From the NCBI RefSeq assembly GCF_001879205.1, contig NZ_MLFK01000005.1:496001-560000 (forward strand): 64,000 bases of DNA, in the 5' to 3' direction. Origin of the DNA: Flavobacterium johnsoniae. Lineage in GTDB: Bacteria; Bacteroidota; Bacteroidia; Flavobacteriales; Flavobacteriaceae. The notes beneath the pieces are model-generated. The model saw nothing but the letters and a program-made list of their open reading frames with translations, was not told the DNA's origin and did not search any database. Below are positions 35,579 to 45,020 of the stretch, piece by piece; the first letter of the stretch is position 1; every line of letters begins with the position of its first letter. Made by a program: the position numbers and the translations under genes.

Positions 35579-36286
35579 ATGCGATTACTTTTTAGCTGTT
35601 TGTTTCTAGTTTCGTTTTTTAATGCTTTTTCGCAAGAAGATGTAAAGGCAGAAGTGAAACCTATAGTTAAAATAGATTCGTTGTATAGAGAAGATCAGTT
35701 TTATTTTTCTGTAACCTATAATATGTTTACAGATATACCGCAGCAATTTAAGCAGAATAAATTTTCTCTTGGTTTGTCGGGTGGTTTTTTGCGCGATATG
35801 CCGGTCAATAAATCAAGAACGGTTTCAATAGCTGCAGGTTTAGGATTAAGTTATCAGAATTATTATCAGAACCTTACCATTTCAAAAGACGGAGCAGGTG
35901 CTGTAATTTACAATGTAAACAGTTATGGCGAGTTTGTTTCTAATCGCTACAGACAATATTCTGTTGATCTTCCGATAGAATTTAGATGGCGAAATTCTAC
36001 TTATGAAAGTACGAAGTTCTGGAGAATTTATGCCGGAGTCAAACTAAGTTATGTATTCTCGAATACATCAATTTTAGACGACGGCGAAAATACATACAGG
36101 ATCAATAACAACGATGCTATTAATAAATTTCAATACGGACCTTATCTTTCTACTGGTTATAATACCTGGAATCTCTATTTGTATTATGGCTTAAGCCCTT
36201 TGTTTAAAGACGGTACTACAACTTTAACCGGAGAAAAAGTTACCATGAAAACACTTAATGCCGGCTTGATTTTTTATATTTTATAA
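35579..36286 (+). CDS. PorT-like outer-membrane beta-barrel protein
   Basis: 235 residues. Signal peptide ending NAFSQ at about 19, then eight or so amphipathic strands (KFSLGLSGGFLRDMP, QYSVDLPIEFRWRNS, FWRIYAGVKLSYVFS, NLYLYYGLSPLF, LNAGLIFYIL) with a C-terminal aromatic residue pattern. It resembles the PorT family; whether it takes part in type IX secretion cannot be told. Its stop codon shares the palindrome TTATAA with the stop of the convergent gene. Confidence 0.8.
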   Translation: MRLLFSCLFLVSFFNAFSQEDVKAEVKPIVKIDSLYREDQFYFSVTYNMFTDIPQQFKQNKFSLGLSGGFLRDMPVNKSRTVSIAAGLGLSYQNYYQNLTISKDGAGAVIYNVNSYGEFVSNRYRQYSVDLPIEFRWRNSTYESTKFWRIYAGVKLSYVFSNTSILDDGENTYRINNNDAINKFQYGPYLSTGYNTWNLYLYYGLSPLFKDGTTTLTGEKVTMKTLNAGLIFYIL

Positions 36287-36886
36287 CCACAAATACAAGA
36301 ACAATAACTGTGGTAAAACACCAATAACTAAACCAATCAGTAATTCTTTTGGTGTGTGGGCGTCCATTTCTAATCTTGATGAAGTGACAATTCCCGACAA
36401 TAAAATTAAAAGCGCACCCCAATACGGATTGTGCAGCTGTAAATGAATATTTAACCCAATTGCAAATATTGTAAACCCGCTTATTGCTGCTACATGCAGG
36501 CTCGCTTTGATTTTAAAAAGAGACAAAACCAAAGCTAAAATGGTGGTAAATAAGGCACCCAGAAAAAAGAAGTGAAGTTCTGGATATCGCATTATCACAA
36601 TACTTCTTTTAACTAATAAAATATATAAGAAACATTGGAGCACAAGAGGAATAAGGCGTTGTGAAGTTTCTGGAAGCATCATCGATTTTACGTGTCCTGT
36701 AGAACGGAGCAGCATAAAAAACAATACCGGAACGATAATCGTAATAACCAATATTTGAAATAAAACAAAGTATTTTTCCTGCGTTGTAAAAATATCATCT
36801 TTACAATACAAGTAAAATAATGTAGCATACATCGATATAAAAATCGGATGGAGTATATAGGAGAATAGTGGAAGTATCTTTTTCAA
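36281..36886 (-). CDS. PAP2-like integral membrane protein
   Basis: 201 residues, mostly five to six membrane helices. Degenerate PAP2 phosphatase motifs: QRLIP (first motif), SLHVAAISG (in place of PSGH) and SSRLEMDAHTPKELLIG (SR-x5-H with E for D). These would dephosphorylate lipid phosphates such as undecaprenyl diphosphate; the altered motifs leave activity uncertain. It overlaps the end of the PorT-like gene by 6 nt tail to tail. Confidence 0.75.
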   Translation of the reverse strand: MKKILPLFSYILHPIFISMYATLFYLYCKDDIFTTQEKYFVLFQILVITIIVPVLFFMLLRSTGHVKSMMLPETSQRLIPLVLQCFLYILLVKRSIVIMRYPELHFFFLGALFTTILALVLSLFKIKASLHVAAISGFTIFAIGLNIHLQLHNPYWGALLILLSGIVTSSRLEMDAHTPKELLIGLVIGVLPQLLFLYLWL

Positions 36887-37314
36887 AATGCTTTATTTTT
36901 GTGGTATTGAACAAATATAATAATGTTTTCTGCCATGAATCGCACCAATTTTCACAAATTATTGTTTAATTTTTTGCGGCAGATTTCAGGATTTAAAGAT
37001 TTATGTGGTTTAGTTTTTTTACCACAGATTAAAGGATTAAAAGATTTAGGTTTTTATTTGCCACGAATTGTACGAATTATTATTTCAAGATTTAGTGATT
37101 TTATAATTATTGGAAATCTTTTGATCTGTGGCGATAAATTTAACATGCAGTAAATAAATTAATTCGTGCAATTCGTGGCAAGCCCTTTTAAAAAAATCAT
37201 TAAAATCTCTTAATCTGTGGCTATAAATTAAGCATGCAACAAATAAATAATTATTGAAAATTTGGCAAATTCATGGCAAACCTTTTTTTAAATTTGACAA
37301 AAAGAAATTTCTAA
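36887..37314. repeat. Gap with CTGTGGC/ATTCGTGGCA word repeats
   Basis: 428 nt. Words ATCTGTGGC-ATAAATT-CATGCA-AAATAAAT occur twice (about 37122-37160 and 37211-37251), with interspersed GCCACGAATTGTACGAATT, ATTCGTGCAATTCGTGGCA and ATTCATGGCA. A 76-codon frame here (36923-37153) is made of repeat words and is not a gene. The right end holds the TAAATTTG box of murF-alr. Confidence 0.6.
37289..37296 (+). promoter_or_regulatory. Candidate -7 element of murF-alr
   Basis: TAAATTTG, exact TAnnTTTG, 18 nt before the ATG; a TTG at 37262-37264 sits 24 nt upstream, slightly long spacing. Confidence 0.45.
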
Positions 37315-39783
37315 ATGAGCATAAATTTAAAAAGCCTTATCCCCGTTTTTAACGCCCAATGGATAGGCTCAGATACTGATATTTTTGTTGATCACATTTC
37401 GATCGACAGCCGTTCTTTACAAAACGGATCCAAAACATTGTTTATTGCCCTTTCAGGAGTCAATAACGACGCTCATTTGTACATCCCGGAACTGATAGAA
37501 AAAGGCGTTCAAAATTTCGTTGTGCAGTATATTCCCGAAAATGTAAAAGATAAAGCCAATTTTTTCGTCGTAAAAAATACGCTGAAAGCACTTCAGGAAT
37601 TGGCCGGTTATTATCGTCAATTATTCGATTTTCCTATAATTGGGTTAACTGGAAGCAACGGAAAAACTATCGTAAAAGAATGGCTTAATTTTCTGTTAAG
37701 CCCGGATTATAACATTATCCGAAGTCCGAAAAGCTATAACTCGCAGGTTGGCGTACCGCTTTCTGTAATCGCTATAAACGAAAAACACAATCTAGGGATT
37801 TTCGAAGCCGGAATTTCAACGGTTAATGAAATGGTTAATCTGGAGAAAATCATAAAACCTACGATTGGAGTACTTACTAATATTGGAAGTGCGCACGACG
37901 AAGGATTTTTGAATTTAGTGCAGAAGATTGACGAAAAATTACTTCTGTTTAAGGACTGCCCAATCATTATCTATCAAAAAAATGAAGTTGTAGATTCGTG
38001 TTTAACTCAGTTTGCAGCCGAATATATGATGCATCCGAGAAAACTTTTTTCATGGAGTTTTACAGATGACAGCGCCGATGTTTTTATTCTGAAAAAAGAA
38101 ACTAAAAACGATTCAACTCAAATTAAATATCAATATAAAAACGAAGTTTTCGATTTAGAAATTCCGTTCAGCGATTCGGCTTCTATTGAAAATGCCATTT
38201 CCTGTTTATTGGTCTTGCTGCATTTTAAATATGATTTTGCAGTTATTCAAAACCGTATGAAAATGCTTTATCCGGTTGAAATGCGTCTGGAAGTTAAAAA
38301 CGGAATCCATAATTGCAGTTTGATCGACGATAGTTACAGCTCCGATTTTCAATCGCTGAAAATTGCTTTGGACTTTCTGGAAAGCCAGAAAAAGAATGCT
38401 TCCAAAGCCGTCATCCTTTCAGATATTTTTCAAAGCGGCTTTTCAAACGAAGAATTATATTCAAAGGTAGCCCAGTTAATTTCCGATAATAAAATAAACC
38501 GTGTAATTGGAATAGGAACTACGATTTCGTCTTTTGCTGCTAAATTCCCAAACAGTACCATGTTTCAAAATACTGCTGAATTTATAGCGGCAATCGAAGA
38601 TTTGAATTTCCATAATGAAACGATTTTGATAAAAGGCGCAAGATCATTTCAGTTTGAAGAAATTGTTTCGATGCTTGAAGAAAAAACACACGAAACAGTT
38701 CTCGAAATCAATCTGGATGCAATCAGTCACAATTTAAATTATTTCAAATCAAAACTTGCCGAAGATGTAAAAATCATGGTGATGGTGAAAGCTTTTGGTT
38801 ACGGAAACGGCGGACTCGAAATTGCAAAATTACTCGAACACAACAAAGTAAATTATTTAGGTGTGGCTTTCGCCGATGAAGGAATTTTACTTAAAAACGG
38901 AGGCATTAAACTGCCAATTATGGTTTTGAATCCGGAATCGACGAGTTTTCCTTCGATAATTCAATATAAATTAGAACCGGAAATTTACAGTATAAAAGGA
39001 TTAAATGCTTTTTTGAAAATTGCAAGGGAAAAGAATTTGAAAGATTTCCCAATTCATATAAAAATAGATACAGGAATGCATCGTTTGGGTTTTGAAGACA
39101 ATACGATTGATGAATTGATTGCAACTTTAAAAGGAAATTCAACTGTTCGTGTTCAAAGTGTTTTATCGCATTTGGCAACAAGCGACGAGCCAAAACATTT
39201 TGAATTTGTAGAAAAACAAATCAGTTTATTTGACAGATTATCTTCAAAATTAATCGCAGAATTAAACATAAACCCAATTCGTCACATTTTAAATACTTCC
39301 GGAATCAGTAATTTTCCGGATGCGCAATTTAATATGGTCCGTTTAGGAATCGGATTATATGGCGTTTCTAACGATTCATCAGAACAAAAGTACCTGGAGA
39401 ATGTGGGAACTTTAAAATCGATTATTTCTCAGGTTCGTACTATTCCGGCTGGAGACAGTGTAGGTTACGGACGACGTTTTATGGCTGAAAAGGAAACCAA
39501 AATTGCGACAATCCCAATAGGTTATGCCGATGGAATTTCGAGACTTTGGGGGAATCAGGTTGGTTTTGTGACCATTAAAAATCAAAAAGCCTATATCCTA
39601 GGAAGCGTGTGTATGGATATGTTAATGGTAGATGTAAGTCATATAGACTGCAAAGAAGGCGATTCGGTAATTATTTTCGGCGAAAGCCCAACTGTTATTG
39701 AAATGGCTGAAGCATTGAAAACCATTCCGTATGAAATAATGACAAGCATTTCGCAGCGAGTAAAAAGGGTATTTTTTAGATAG
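37315..39783 (+). CDS. MurF ligase-alanine racemase fusion
   Basis: 822 residues, two enzymes in one chain. Residues 1-455 are a Mur ligase: ATP loop GLTGSNGKTIVKEW near 107-120, NYNSQVGVPLS-type substrate motif (SYNSQVGVPLSV), and a C-domain. Residues 460-822 are a PLP-dependent alanine racemase: MVKAFGYGNGG with the PLP lysine at 492, IKIDTGMHRLGF, and GYADGISR. The N-half adds D-Ala-D-Ala to the muramyl tripeptide, and the C-half makes the D-Ala. The fusion is well known in Bacteroidota and puts substrate supply next to its use. No separate alr or ddl is seen here. Confidence 0.95.
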   Translation: MSINLKSLIPVFNAQWIGSDTDIFVDHISIDSRSLQNGSKTLFIALSGVNNDAHLYIPELIEKGVQNFVVQYIPENVKDKANFFVVKNTLKALQELAGYYRQLFDFPIIGLTGSNGKTIVKEWLNFLLSPDYNIIRSPKSYNSQVGVPLSVIAINEKHNLGIFEAGISTVNEMVNLEKIIKPTIGVLTNIGSAHDEGFLNLVQKIDEKLLLFKDCPIIIYQKNEVVDSCLTQFAAEYMMHPRKLFSWSFTDDSADVFILKKETKNDSTQIKYQYKNEVFDLEIPFSDSASIENAISCLLVLLHFKYDFAVIQNRMKMLYPVEMRLEVKNGIHNCSLIDDSYSSDFQSLKIALDFLESQKKNASKAVILSDIFQSGFSNEELYSKVAQLISDNKINRVIGIGTTISSFAAKFPNSTMFQNTAEFIAAIEDLNFHNETILIKGARSFQFEEIVSMLEEKTHETVLEINLDAISHNLNYFKSKLAEDVKIMVMVKAFGYGNGGLEIAKLLEHNKVNYLGVAFADEGILLKNGGIKLPIMVLNPESTSFPSIIQYKLEPEIYSIKGLNAFLKIAREKNLKDFPIHIKIDTGMHRLGFEDNTIDELIATLKGNSTVRVQSVLSHLATSDEPKHFEFVEKQISLFDRLSSKLIAELNINPIRHILNTSGISNFPDAQFNMVRLGIGLYGVSNDSSEQKYLENVGTLKSIISQVRTIPAGDSVGYGRRFMAEKETKIATIPIGYADGISRLWGNQVGFVTIKNQKAYILGSVCMDMLMVDVSHIDCKEGDSVIIFGESPTVIEMAEALKTIPYEIMTSISQRVKRVFFR

Positions 39784-39852
39784 TTTTAGGAAACTTTCAG
39801 GAAAATTCCGTATTTTCGATATTCAATTATTATAAATATAAACAAATCAGAT

Positions 39853-40236
39853 ATGGGATTTTTTTCAGAATTTAAGGCATTTGCAATGAAAGGCAACGTA
39901 GTTGATCTTGCTGTTGCAGTAATTATTGGAGCTGCTTTTGGTAAAATTGTGAGCTCATTTATCGAAGATGTAATTACGCCCTTGGTATTAAAACCTGCTT
40001 TAGATGCAGCTAATTTGTCAAAAATAGAAGATTTAACAGCTTTTGGCGGCGTTAAGTATGGTATGTTTCTTTCGGCAGTAATTAACTTTATTATTGTGGC
40101 TTTTGTTTTGTTTTTGATAATTAAAGGAATAAACAGTCTTAAAAAGAAAGAAGAACCAGCTCCAAATCAACCTGCAGCACCAACTCAGGAAGAATTGCTT
40201 ACTCAAATTAGAGATTTATTGAAAAATAAACAATAA
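39853..40236 (+). CDS. mscL: Large-conductance mechanosensitive channel
   Basis: 127 residues. FFSEFKAFAMKGNVVDLAVAVIIGAAFGKIVSSF is the N-helix and first membrane segment (named here in two parts); the pore helix has the glycine/alanine pattern, a short periplasmic loop follows, then a second helix (INFIIVAFVLFLIIKGI) and a charged C-terminal helix with EELLTQIRDLL. Opens under membrane tension to relieve osmotic shock. Normal length. Confidence 0.95.
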   Translation: MGFFSEFKAFAMKGNVVDLAVAVIIGAAFGKIVSSFIEDVITPLVLKPALDAANLSKIEDLTAFGGVKYGMFLSAVINFIIVAFVLFLIIKGINSLKKKEEPAPNQPAAPTQEELLTQIRDLLKNKQ

Positions 40237-40266
40237 TACAATATACCGCTGCACTAAGTCTAACTT

Positions 40267-40295
40267 AACCGCTTCTTGATTGGAGCGGTTTTTTT
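40267..40295 (+). terminator. Terminator after mscL
   Basis: Stem AACCGCT / AGCGGTT (40267-40273, 40284-40290) followed by T-run. Confidence 0.75.
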
Positions 40296-40341
40296 GTGTT
40301 TTGTTTGAATTATAACATTTTGTTATTTTTTGTGAAGCACA

Positions 40342-40371
40342 TTGTTTTGTTTTTTATTATAGCTACTTTTG
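40342..40371 (+). promoter_or_regulatory. asd promoter
   Basis: TTG (40342-40344), 19-nt spacer, TACTTTTG (40364-40371): full Bacteroidota promoter pattern, 40 nt before the ATG. Confidence 0.65.
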
Positions 40372-40411
40372 TAACTCAAATTAGATTAATTGATATTATA
40401 AAAATATAAAA

Positions 40412-41401
40412 ATGAGAATAGCGGTTGTAGGCGCTACCGGAATGGTGGGCGAAGTAATGCTTAAAGTTTTAGCGGAAAGAAATTTTTCTGTTACAGAATT
40501 AATTCCTGTTGCATCTGAAAGATCAGTAGGAAAAGAAATTGAATATAAAGGAACAAAATATAAAGTTGTTGGTTTACAGACTGCAGTAGATATGAAAGCA
40601 GATATTGCTGTTTTCTCTGCGGGAGGAGATACTTCATTAGAATGGGCTCCAAAATTTGCTGCTGCCGGAACAACCGTTATTGATAACTCGTCGGCATGGA
40701 GAATGGACCCGAGTAAAAAATTAGTGGTTCCGGAAATCAATGCTTCTGTATTAACAAAAGAAGATAAAATTATTGCAAACCCAAACTGCTCAACTATTCA
40801 AATGGTATTGGCTTTGGCTCCTTTGCATAGAAAATACAATATCAAAAGAATTATTGTTTCTACTTACCAATCGATCACAGGTACGGGCGTAAAAGCGGTA
40901 AAACAATTAGAGAACGAATACGCAGGAATTCAAGGTGATATGGCTTACAAATATCCAATTCACAGAAATGCAATTCCACACTGTGATAGTTTTGAAGAAA
41001 ACGGATACACTAAAGAAGAAATGAAATTAGTTCGCGAAACTCAAAAAATCCTTGGTGATAATACTATTAGAGTTACTGCTACTGCAGTTCGTGTACCAGT
41101 CGTAGGCGGACACAGTGAAGCGGTAAACGTTGAGTTTACAAATGATTTTGATGTAAGCGAAGTTCGTGAAATTCTGCATAACACTGATGGAGTAGTGGTG
41201 CAGGATAATTTAGATACCTTTACCTACCCAATGCCATTATATGCAGAAGGTAAAAATGATGTTTTTGTTGGAAGAATTCGTCGTGACGAAAGCCAGCCAA
41301 ATACATTAAATATGTGGATTGTTGCTGATAACTTGAGAAAAGGAGCTGCAACAAACACGATTCAAATCGCTGAATACTTAATTCAGGCAGGTTTGGTATA
41401 A
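40412..41401 (+). CDS. asd: Aspartate-semialdehyde dehydrogenase
   Basis: 329 residues. NADP-binding VVGATGMVGEVML, active-site Cys in NPNCSTIQMV near 130, SYHSITG-equivalent STYQSITGTG, and a conserved C-part with GRIRRDE and NLRKGAATNT. It reduces aspartyl phosphate in the shared path to lysine, diaminopimelate, methionine and threonine. Single gene flanked by terminators. Confidence 0.97.
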   Translation: MRIAVVGATGMVGEVMLKVLAERNFSVTELIPVASERSVGKEIEYKGTKYKVVGLQTAVDMKADIAVFSAGGDTSLEWAPKFAAAGTTVIDNSSAWRMDPSKKLVVPEINASVLTKEDKIIANPNCSTIQMVLALAPLHRKYNIKRIIVSTYQSITGTGVKAVKQLENEYAGIQGDMAYKYPIHRNAIPHCDSFEENGYTKEEMKLVRETQKILGDNTIRVTATAVRVPVVGGHSEAVNVEFTNDFDVSEVREILHNTDGVVVQDNLDTFTYPMPLYAEGKNDVFVGRIRRDESQPNTLNMWIVADNLRKGAATNTIQIAEYLIQAGLV

Positions 41402-41434
41402 ATCTGAAAGATTAAAGAAAATTGTTATAAAGAG

Positions 41435-41471
41435 AAAACCGTAATTGCAGCAATGTAATTACGGTTTTTTT
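41435..41471 (+). terminator. Terminator after asd
   Basis: 12-bp stem AAAACCGTAATT / AATTACGGTTTT, 10-nt loop, T-run. Confidence 0.8.
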
Positions 41472-41522
41472 GTGAAAAAATATTTTTATTAATTGGTAAC
41501 TTAGCAGTTAAAATTAGATTTT

Positions 41523-42026
41523 ATGAATTTCGATAACTACAAAATAATCCCAAATTACCAGACTAATAAAACGGATTTATTTACAGCCGATGAAGCAGAG
41601 ATTCTAGCCTGCGAAAAAACATTAAATGTTCTTTTTGATGAAGATTATAAAGAGTACGTTTTACAATACGGAAGCGGAATTTTGGGCGGTACTTATGTAA
41701 GGATGTTCCTTCCTGAAACTATAATATTAACTCTCGAAGAATGGAGAAAACGCATTACAGAATATTGGTTTTGGGATGAAGGAAAAGATGTTTTAACAAA
41801 AGAAGAAGTGCTTAAATCCATTAGAATTGGAGATACTTTTGACGGAGATGAAATCATTCTGCTAAACAATCAATATTACATTCTGCCGAGATACAGCGAA
41901 ATGATTTATAAAGCCGGAAATACACTTGAAGAAACCATTACCTGGTTATGTTCGTCCGGAATTTTGACAGAAGCCTTTTCAGAAAGAGAATTTGAGCCTT
42001 TTGACCCAACAGGTCTGTCGTTGTAA
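41523..42026 (+). CDS. SMI1/KNR4 (SUKH) domain protein
   Basis: 167 residues, soluble. The core pattern AEILACEKTLNVLFDEDYKEYVLQYGSG-type (seen from residue 24) and later TFDGDEIILLNNQYYILPRY match the SUKH fold. Many SUKH proteins are immunity proteins to polymorphic toxins, but no toxin, WXG or Rhs gene is near, so a different or lost role is possible. Confidence 0.8.
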   Translation: MNFDNYKIIPNYQTNKTDLFTADEAEILACEKTLNVLFDEDYKEYVLQYGSGILGGTYVRMFLPETIILTLEEWRKRITEYWFWDEGKDVLTKEEVLKSIRIGDTFDGDEIILLNNQYYILPRYSEMIYKAGNTLEETITWLCSSGILTEAFSEREFEPFDPTGLSL

Positions 42027-42040
42027 TTCTAAATAAAAAA

Positions 42041-42080
42041 TCCAAATTACAATAGTATTTTGTGTCCTATTGTAATTTGG
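42041..42080. terminator. Bidirectional hairpin between SUKH gene and ferredoxin
   Basis: Perfect 14-bp stem CCAAATTACAATAG / CTATTGTAATTTGG, 11-nt loop. Next to it is the palindrome CCCGAAGCTTCGGG (42090-42103). Confidence 0.65.
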
Positions 42081-42118
42081 AATTTTATCCCCGAAGCTTC
42101 GGGATTGAAATTTTTATT

Positions 42119-42436
42119 TTAGTATTCAGGGGCCAGTTCTAATTCCAGTCCTTCTAATTCTGTAGTAATTGGTATCTGACAACCTAAACGGCTGTTAGAT
42201 TTAACGTAAAATGCTTCCGAAAGCATGGCTTCTTCTTCATCTCCCATTTCAGGTAATGCAACATCGTTAAGAACATAACACTGGCAGGAAGCGCACATTG
42301 CCATTCCTCCGCAGGTTCCTTCCACAGGAAGTTCGTATGCTTTGCATAACTCCATTATATTCATTGCCATATCAGTTGGAGCCTGCAATTCGTGTATAAC
42401 TCCTTCTCGATCTTTAATCTTTATTAATACATCCAT
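42119..42436 (-). CDS. 2Fe-2S ferredoxin
   Basis: 105 residues. Ligand pattern C42-x5-C48-x2-C51 ... C86 in GTCGGMAMCASCQC and RLGCQIP, typical of adrenodoxin/Isc-type ferredoxins. One-electron carrier. It lies near NifU-like and Mrp genes, so a link to Fe-S cluster assembly is likely. Confidence 0.93.
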   Translation of the reverse strand: MDVLIKIKDREGVIHELQAPTDMAMNIMELCKAYELPVEGTCGGMAMCASCQCYVLNDVALPEMGDEEEAMLSEAFYVKSNSRLGCQIPITTELEGLELELAPEY

Positions 42437-42497
42437 TTTTAATTATTGGAATTTTATTGCTCAGGATTTTATAACGTGAAAAAATCCTTTATTAATA

Positions 42498-42977
42498 TTA
42501 GCTTGTTGGTTTTGTGCTAAACGCGTACTCTCTTCTGTTTCCTTCTTTAAGACGCATTTTTACACCTAGAACATTATCATCTTTTTCAAGAATTGTAACG
42601 ATTGCAATTACAGAGTAATAATCTTTATCAGACTGAAAAATCAATGTTCCTTCATAAGTTGTATTCAAAACGCCTTGTTTATCTGTTGTTGCAGATACTT
42701 TTCTTGGATTTGAAAATGCTGCTGAACTGTATGTGGCTTTGTTTGAAAATTTGCCTTTTCCTTCGACAAAATCATACAGAAAGTCATAATTTCCAATTCT
42801 CAGGCTGCCTGGCTGCTCGTTTGGATTGATTGAAAATACAATTCGTCCTGCATATGAAAAATCAGTCCATTCTTCTGATTCGTTTACCCAAGCCCTGTCA
42901 GCAATAACCGTTTTACTTTGAGCATAATTTACAGTCACAAAAAACAATAATAAAAATAGAGTGTAAAGCTTTTTCAT
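42498..42977 (-). CDS. Exported protein of unknown function
   Basis: 159 residues. Signal peptide ending VNYAQ at about 20, then a beta-rich domain with many aromatic residues (WVNESEEWTDFSYAGRIVFS, GNYDFLYDFVEG). No family recognised. TAAATTTG box at 43003-43010 upstream. Likely periplasmic. Confidence 0.75.
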   Translation of the reverse strand: MKKLYTLFLLLFFVTVNYAQSKTVIADRAWVNESEEWTDFSYAGRIVFSINPNEQPGSLRIGNYDFLYDFVEGKGKFSNKATYSSAAFSNPRKVSATTDKQGVLNTTYEGTLIFQSDKDYYSVIAIVTILEKDDNVLGVKMRLKEGNRREYAFSTKPTS

Positions 42978-43193
42978 AGATTTCAGATTTAGGGTTATGT
43001 TACAAATTTAAGTTAAAAATGTAACAATTACTTAACTGAAACTCTTAAATCTTTGCATTGTTTTTTACTAAATCCTCAATAAGACGCTTAAAAAAGGCTT
43101 TTCGGTTGAGTTTTTAGCAAAACAATCACTTAAAGGTTTATTATTCTTGTTAATTTGACGAGATGGAAATCAGCCTAAATGTAACGCATTTTG

Positions 43194-43433
43194 TTACATA
43201 ATATTAACCACAGTTTCAATTTGCGGCGCATATTTTTTTATAGTTGTTTCAACTCCTGCTTTAAGTGTCATTTGATTTACACTACAGCTGATACATGCTC
43301 CTTCAAGACGAACTTTAACATGCTTGTCTTCGTCTATAGATATTAGCGTAATGTCTCCGCCATCGGATTTTAAAAATGGCCTAATCTCATCTAAAGCCAA
43401 TAAAACATTATTTGTTAATTCTTCTGTTGTCAT
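43194..43433 (-). CDS. NifU-like C-domain Fe-S scaffold
   Basis: 79 residues from the ATG at 43433 (a TTG four codons upstream is less likely). RPFLKSDGGDITLI and the cluster-binding C47-I-S-C50 followed by SVNQMTLKAGVE match the NfuA/NifU C-terminal domain. Binds and passes on a 4Fe-4S cluster. Encoded right after mrp on the same strand. Confidence 0.93.
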   Translation of the reverse strand: MTTEELTNNVLLALDEIRPFLKSDGGDITLISIDEDKHVKVRLEGACISCSVNQMTLKAGVETTIKKYAPQIETVVNIM

Positions 43434-43535
43434 AATATTTGTCAATTAGAAAATTAGTCAATTAGAAAATGTTATAATTGCCTGTTTGTTATAAACAATT
43501 ATTTAATTTTCCAATTATCTTATTATCTCATTAAG
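43434..43535. repeat. Word repeat TCAATTAGAAAAT
   Basis: TCAATTAGAAAAT is present twice in tandem (from 43442), mirrored further right by AATTTTCCAATTA-type words, another short-word hairpin, here between mrp and the NifU-like gene. Confidence 0.5.
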
Positions 43536-44666
43536 TTAATTTTTCTTTACTGCAGAGCAGCCTGCCATAGTAGTAATTTTGATAGCTTCAGTAGCCGGAA
43601 GACTTTCGTTTCTGTTTACAACTTCCTGAACTACATTTCGTGTAATTTCTTCAAAAACTTTTTCGATTGGCGATGCAGTCTGTAAAGCGGCCGGGCGTCC
43701 GTAATCTCCTGCTTCACGAATCGACTGTACAATTGGAACTTCTCCTAAAAACGGAACATTTAAATCTTCTGCAAGATTTTTTGCTCCTTCCTGGCCAAAA
43801 ATATAATATTTGTTATCAGGTAATTCTTCTGGTGTAAAGTAAGCCATGTTTTCGATAATTCCTAAAACAGGAACATTGATATTATCCTGCATAAACATCG
43901 AAACCCCTTTTTTGGCATCTGCAAGAGCAACAGCCTGTGGCGTACTCACTACAACAGCTCCGGTAATTGGAAGCGACTGCATGATAGAAAGGTGAATGTC
44001 TCCGGTTCCTGGAGGTAAATCCAGAAGCATGAAATCTAATTCTCCCCAATCTGCATCAAAAATCATTTGGTTTAATGCTTTTGCCGCCATTGGTCCTCTC
44101 CAGATTACAGCCTGACTTGGTGCTGTAAAAAATCCAATAGAAAGCATTTTGATTTCGTAACTTTCAATTGGTTTCATTTTTGATTTTCCGTCAACGGTAA
44201 TAGAAACCGGTTTTTCGTTTTCAACATCAAACATAATCGGCATCGAAGGACCGTAGATATCAGCATCTAAAACTCCAACTTTGAAGCCCATTTTTGCAAG
44301 TGTTACGGCAATGTTGGCAGTAACAGTTGATTTTCCAACTCCTCCTTTTCCAGAAGCAACGGCAATGATATTTTTAATTCCCGGAATAGCACGGCCTTTA
44401 ATTTCGGCTTTTTCAGGAGTTTCTACTTTAATATTTACTTTAATTTTAGCATCGGCAGATATTAATTCGTGAATTGTTTTTTTAATATCATCTTCAGCTC
44501 TTTTTTTGATATGCATGGCTGGCGTGTGTAATACTAAATCAACTACAACTTCATCGCCAAAAGTAAGTACGTTAGCAACCGCACCGCTTTCAACCATATT
44601 TTTTCCTTCTCCGGCAATAGTGATTGTTTCTAATGCTTTAAGAATTTCTTTTCTATCTAATTTCAT
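43536..44666 (-). CDS. mrp: Mrp/ApbC-family Fe-S cluster carrier ATPase
   Basis: 376 residues. An N-terminal MIP18-like (DUF59) domain (about 1-85) then a deviant-Walker P-loop ATPase: VASGKGGVGKSTVTANIA near 99-116, GVLDADIYGPSMP, LDLPPGTGDIHLS. Carries 4Fe-4S clusters to target enzymes using ATP. Followed by the NifU-like gene; both probably one transcript from the promoter at 44740-44768. Confidence 0.95.
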   Translation of the reverse strand: MKLDRKEILKALETITIAGEGKNMVESGAVANVLTFGDEVVVDLVLHTPAMHIKKRAEDDIKKTIHELISADAKIKVNIKVETPEKAEIKGRAIPGIKNIIAVASGKGGVGKSTVTANIAVTLAKMGFKVGVLDADIYGPSMPIMFDVENEKPVSITVDGKSKMKPIESYEIKMLSIGFFTAPSQAVIWRGPMAAKALNQMIFDADWGELDFMLLDLPPGTGDIHLSIMQSLPITGAVVVSTPQAVALADAKKGVSMFMQDNINVPVLGIIENMAYFTPEELPDNKYYIFGQEGAKNLAEDLNVPFLGEVPIVQSIREAGDYGRPAALQTASPIEKVFEEITRNVVQEVVNRNESLPATEAIKITTMAGCSAVKKN

Positions 44667-44739
44667 TTTATTGCGCTATTATATATGGGAAAGAAATCGA
44701 TTTAAAATATCTATGTTAATTTAAACTGATTTCAGACTG

Positions 44740-44768
44740 CAAAGATAACAGATTAAGTTCGGATTCAA
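44740..44768 (-). promoter_or_regulatory. mrp promoter
   Basis: Minus strand TTG (44766-44768), 18-nt spacer, TATCTTTG (44740-44747); leader of about 65 nt. Confidence 0.6.
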
Positions 44769-45012
44769 ACCCTTTTGAATTGTATTTATTGATATTGAGA
44801 TTGGTCAAAATGATGAAAATTGATTTTTTGGCAGCATTAAAATCAGAGCCGCATGTTTGGAAACCTTATTTTTCAAAAGTTTACTTTCATTTCTAATCTG
44901 TAAAAATTCGTATGAAATTTACGTCAATAATTACAAAAATGTCAATTATCTTAACTAAATTTGGTTACCCTAAATCGAAGAATTCCAAATAATACAAAAA
45001 AGCATGAAAACT

Positions 45013-45020
45013 TATTTTTG
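45013..45020 (+). promoter_or_regulatory. Candidate -7 element of the L,D-transpeptidase gene
   Basis: TATTTTTG, exact TAnnTTTG, 68 nt before the ATG at 45089. Confidence 0.3.

Noticed and set aside
36923..37153. 76-codon open frame on the plus strand
   Set aside because: It is built from the repeated gap words (GATTTA, CTGTGGC, CACGAATT) and has no family pattern.
41523..42026. SUKH protein as immunity gene of a toxin system
   Set aside because: No toxin, Rhs, WXG or T6SS gene nearby, and neighbours are housekeeping.
44809..44897. Small frame MMKIDFLAALKSEP upstream of the L,D-transpeptidase
   Set aside because: Short, no start signal or conserved feature, and lies in an AT-rich divergent gap.
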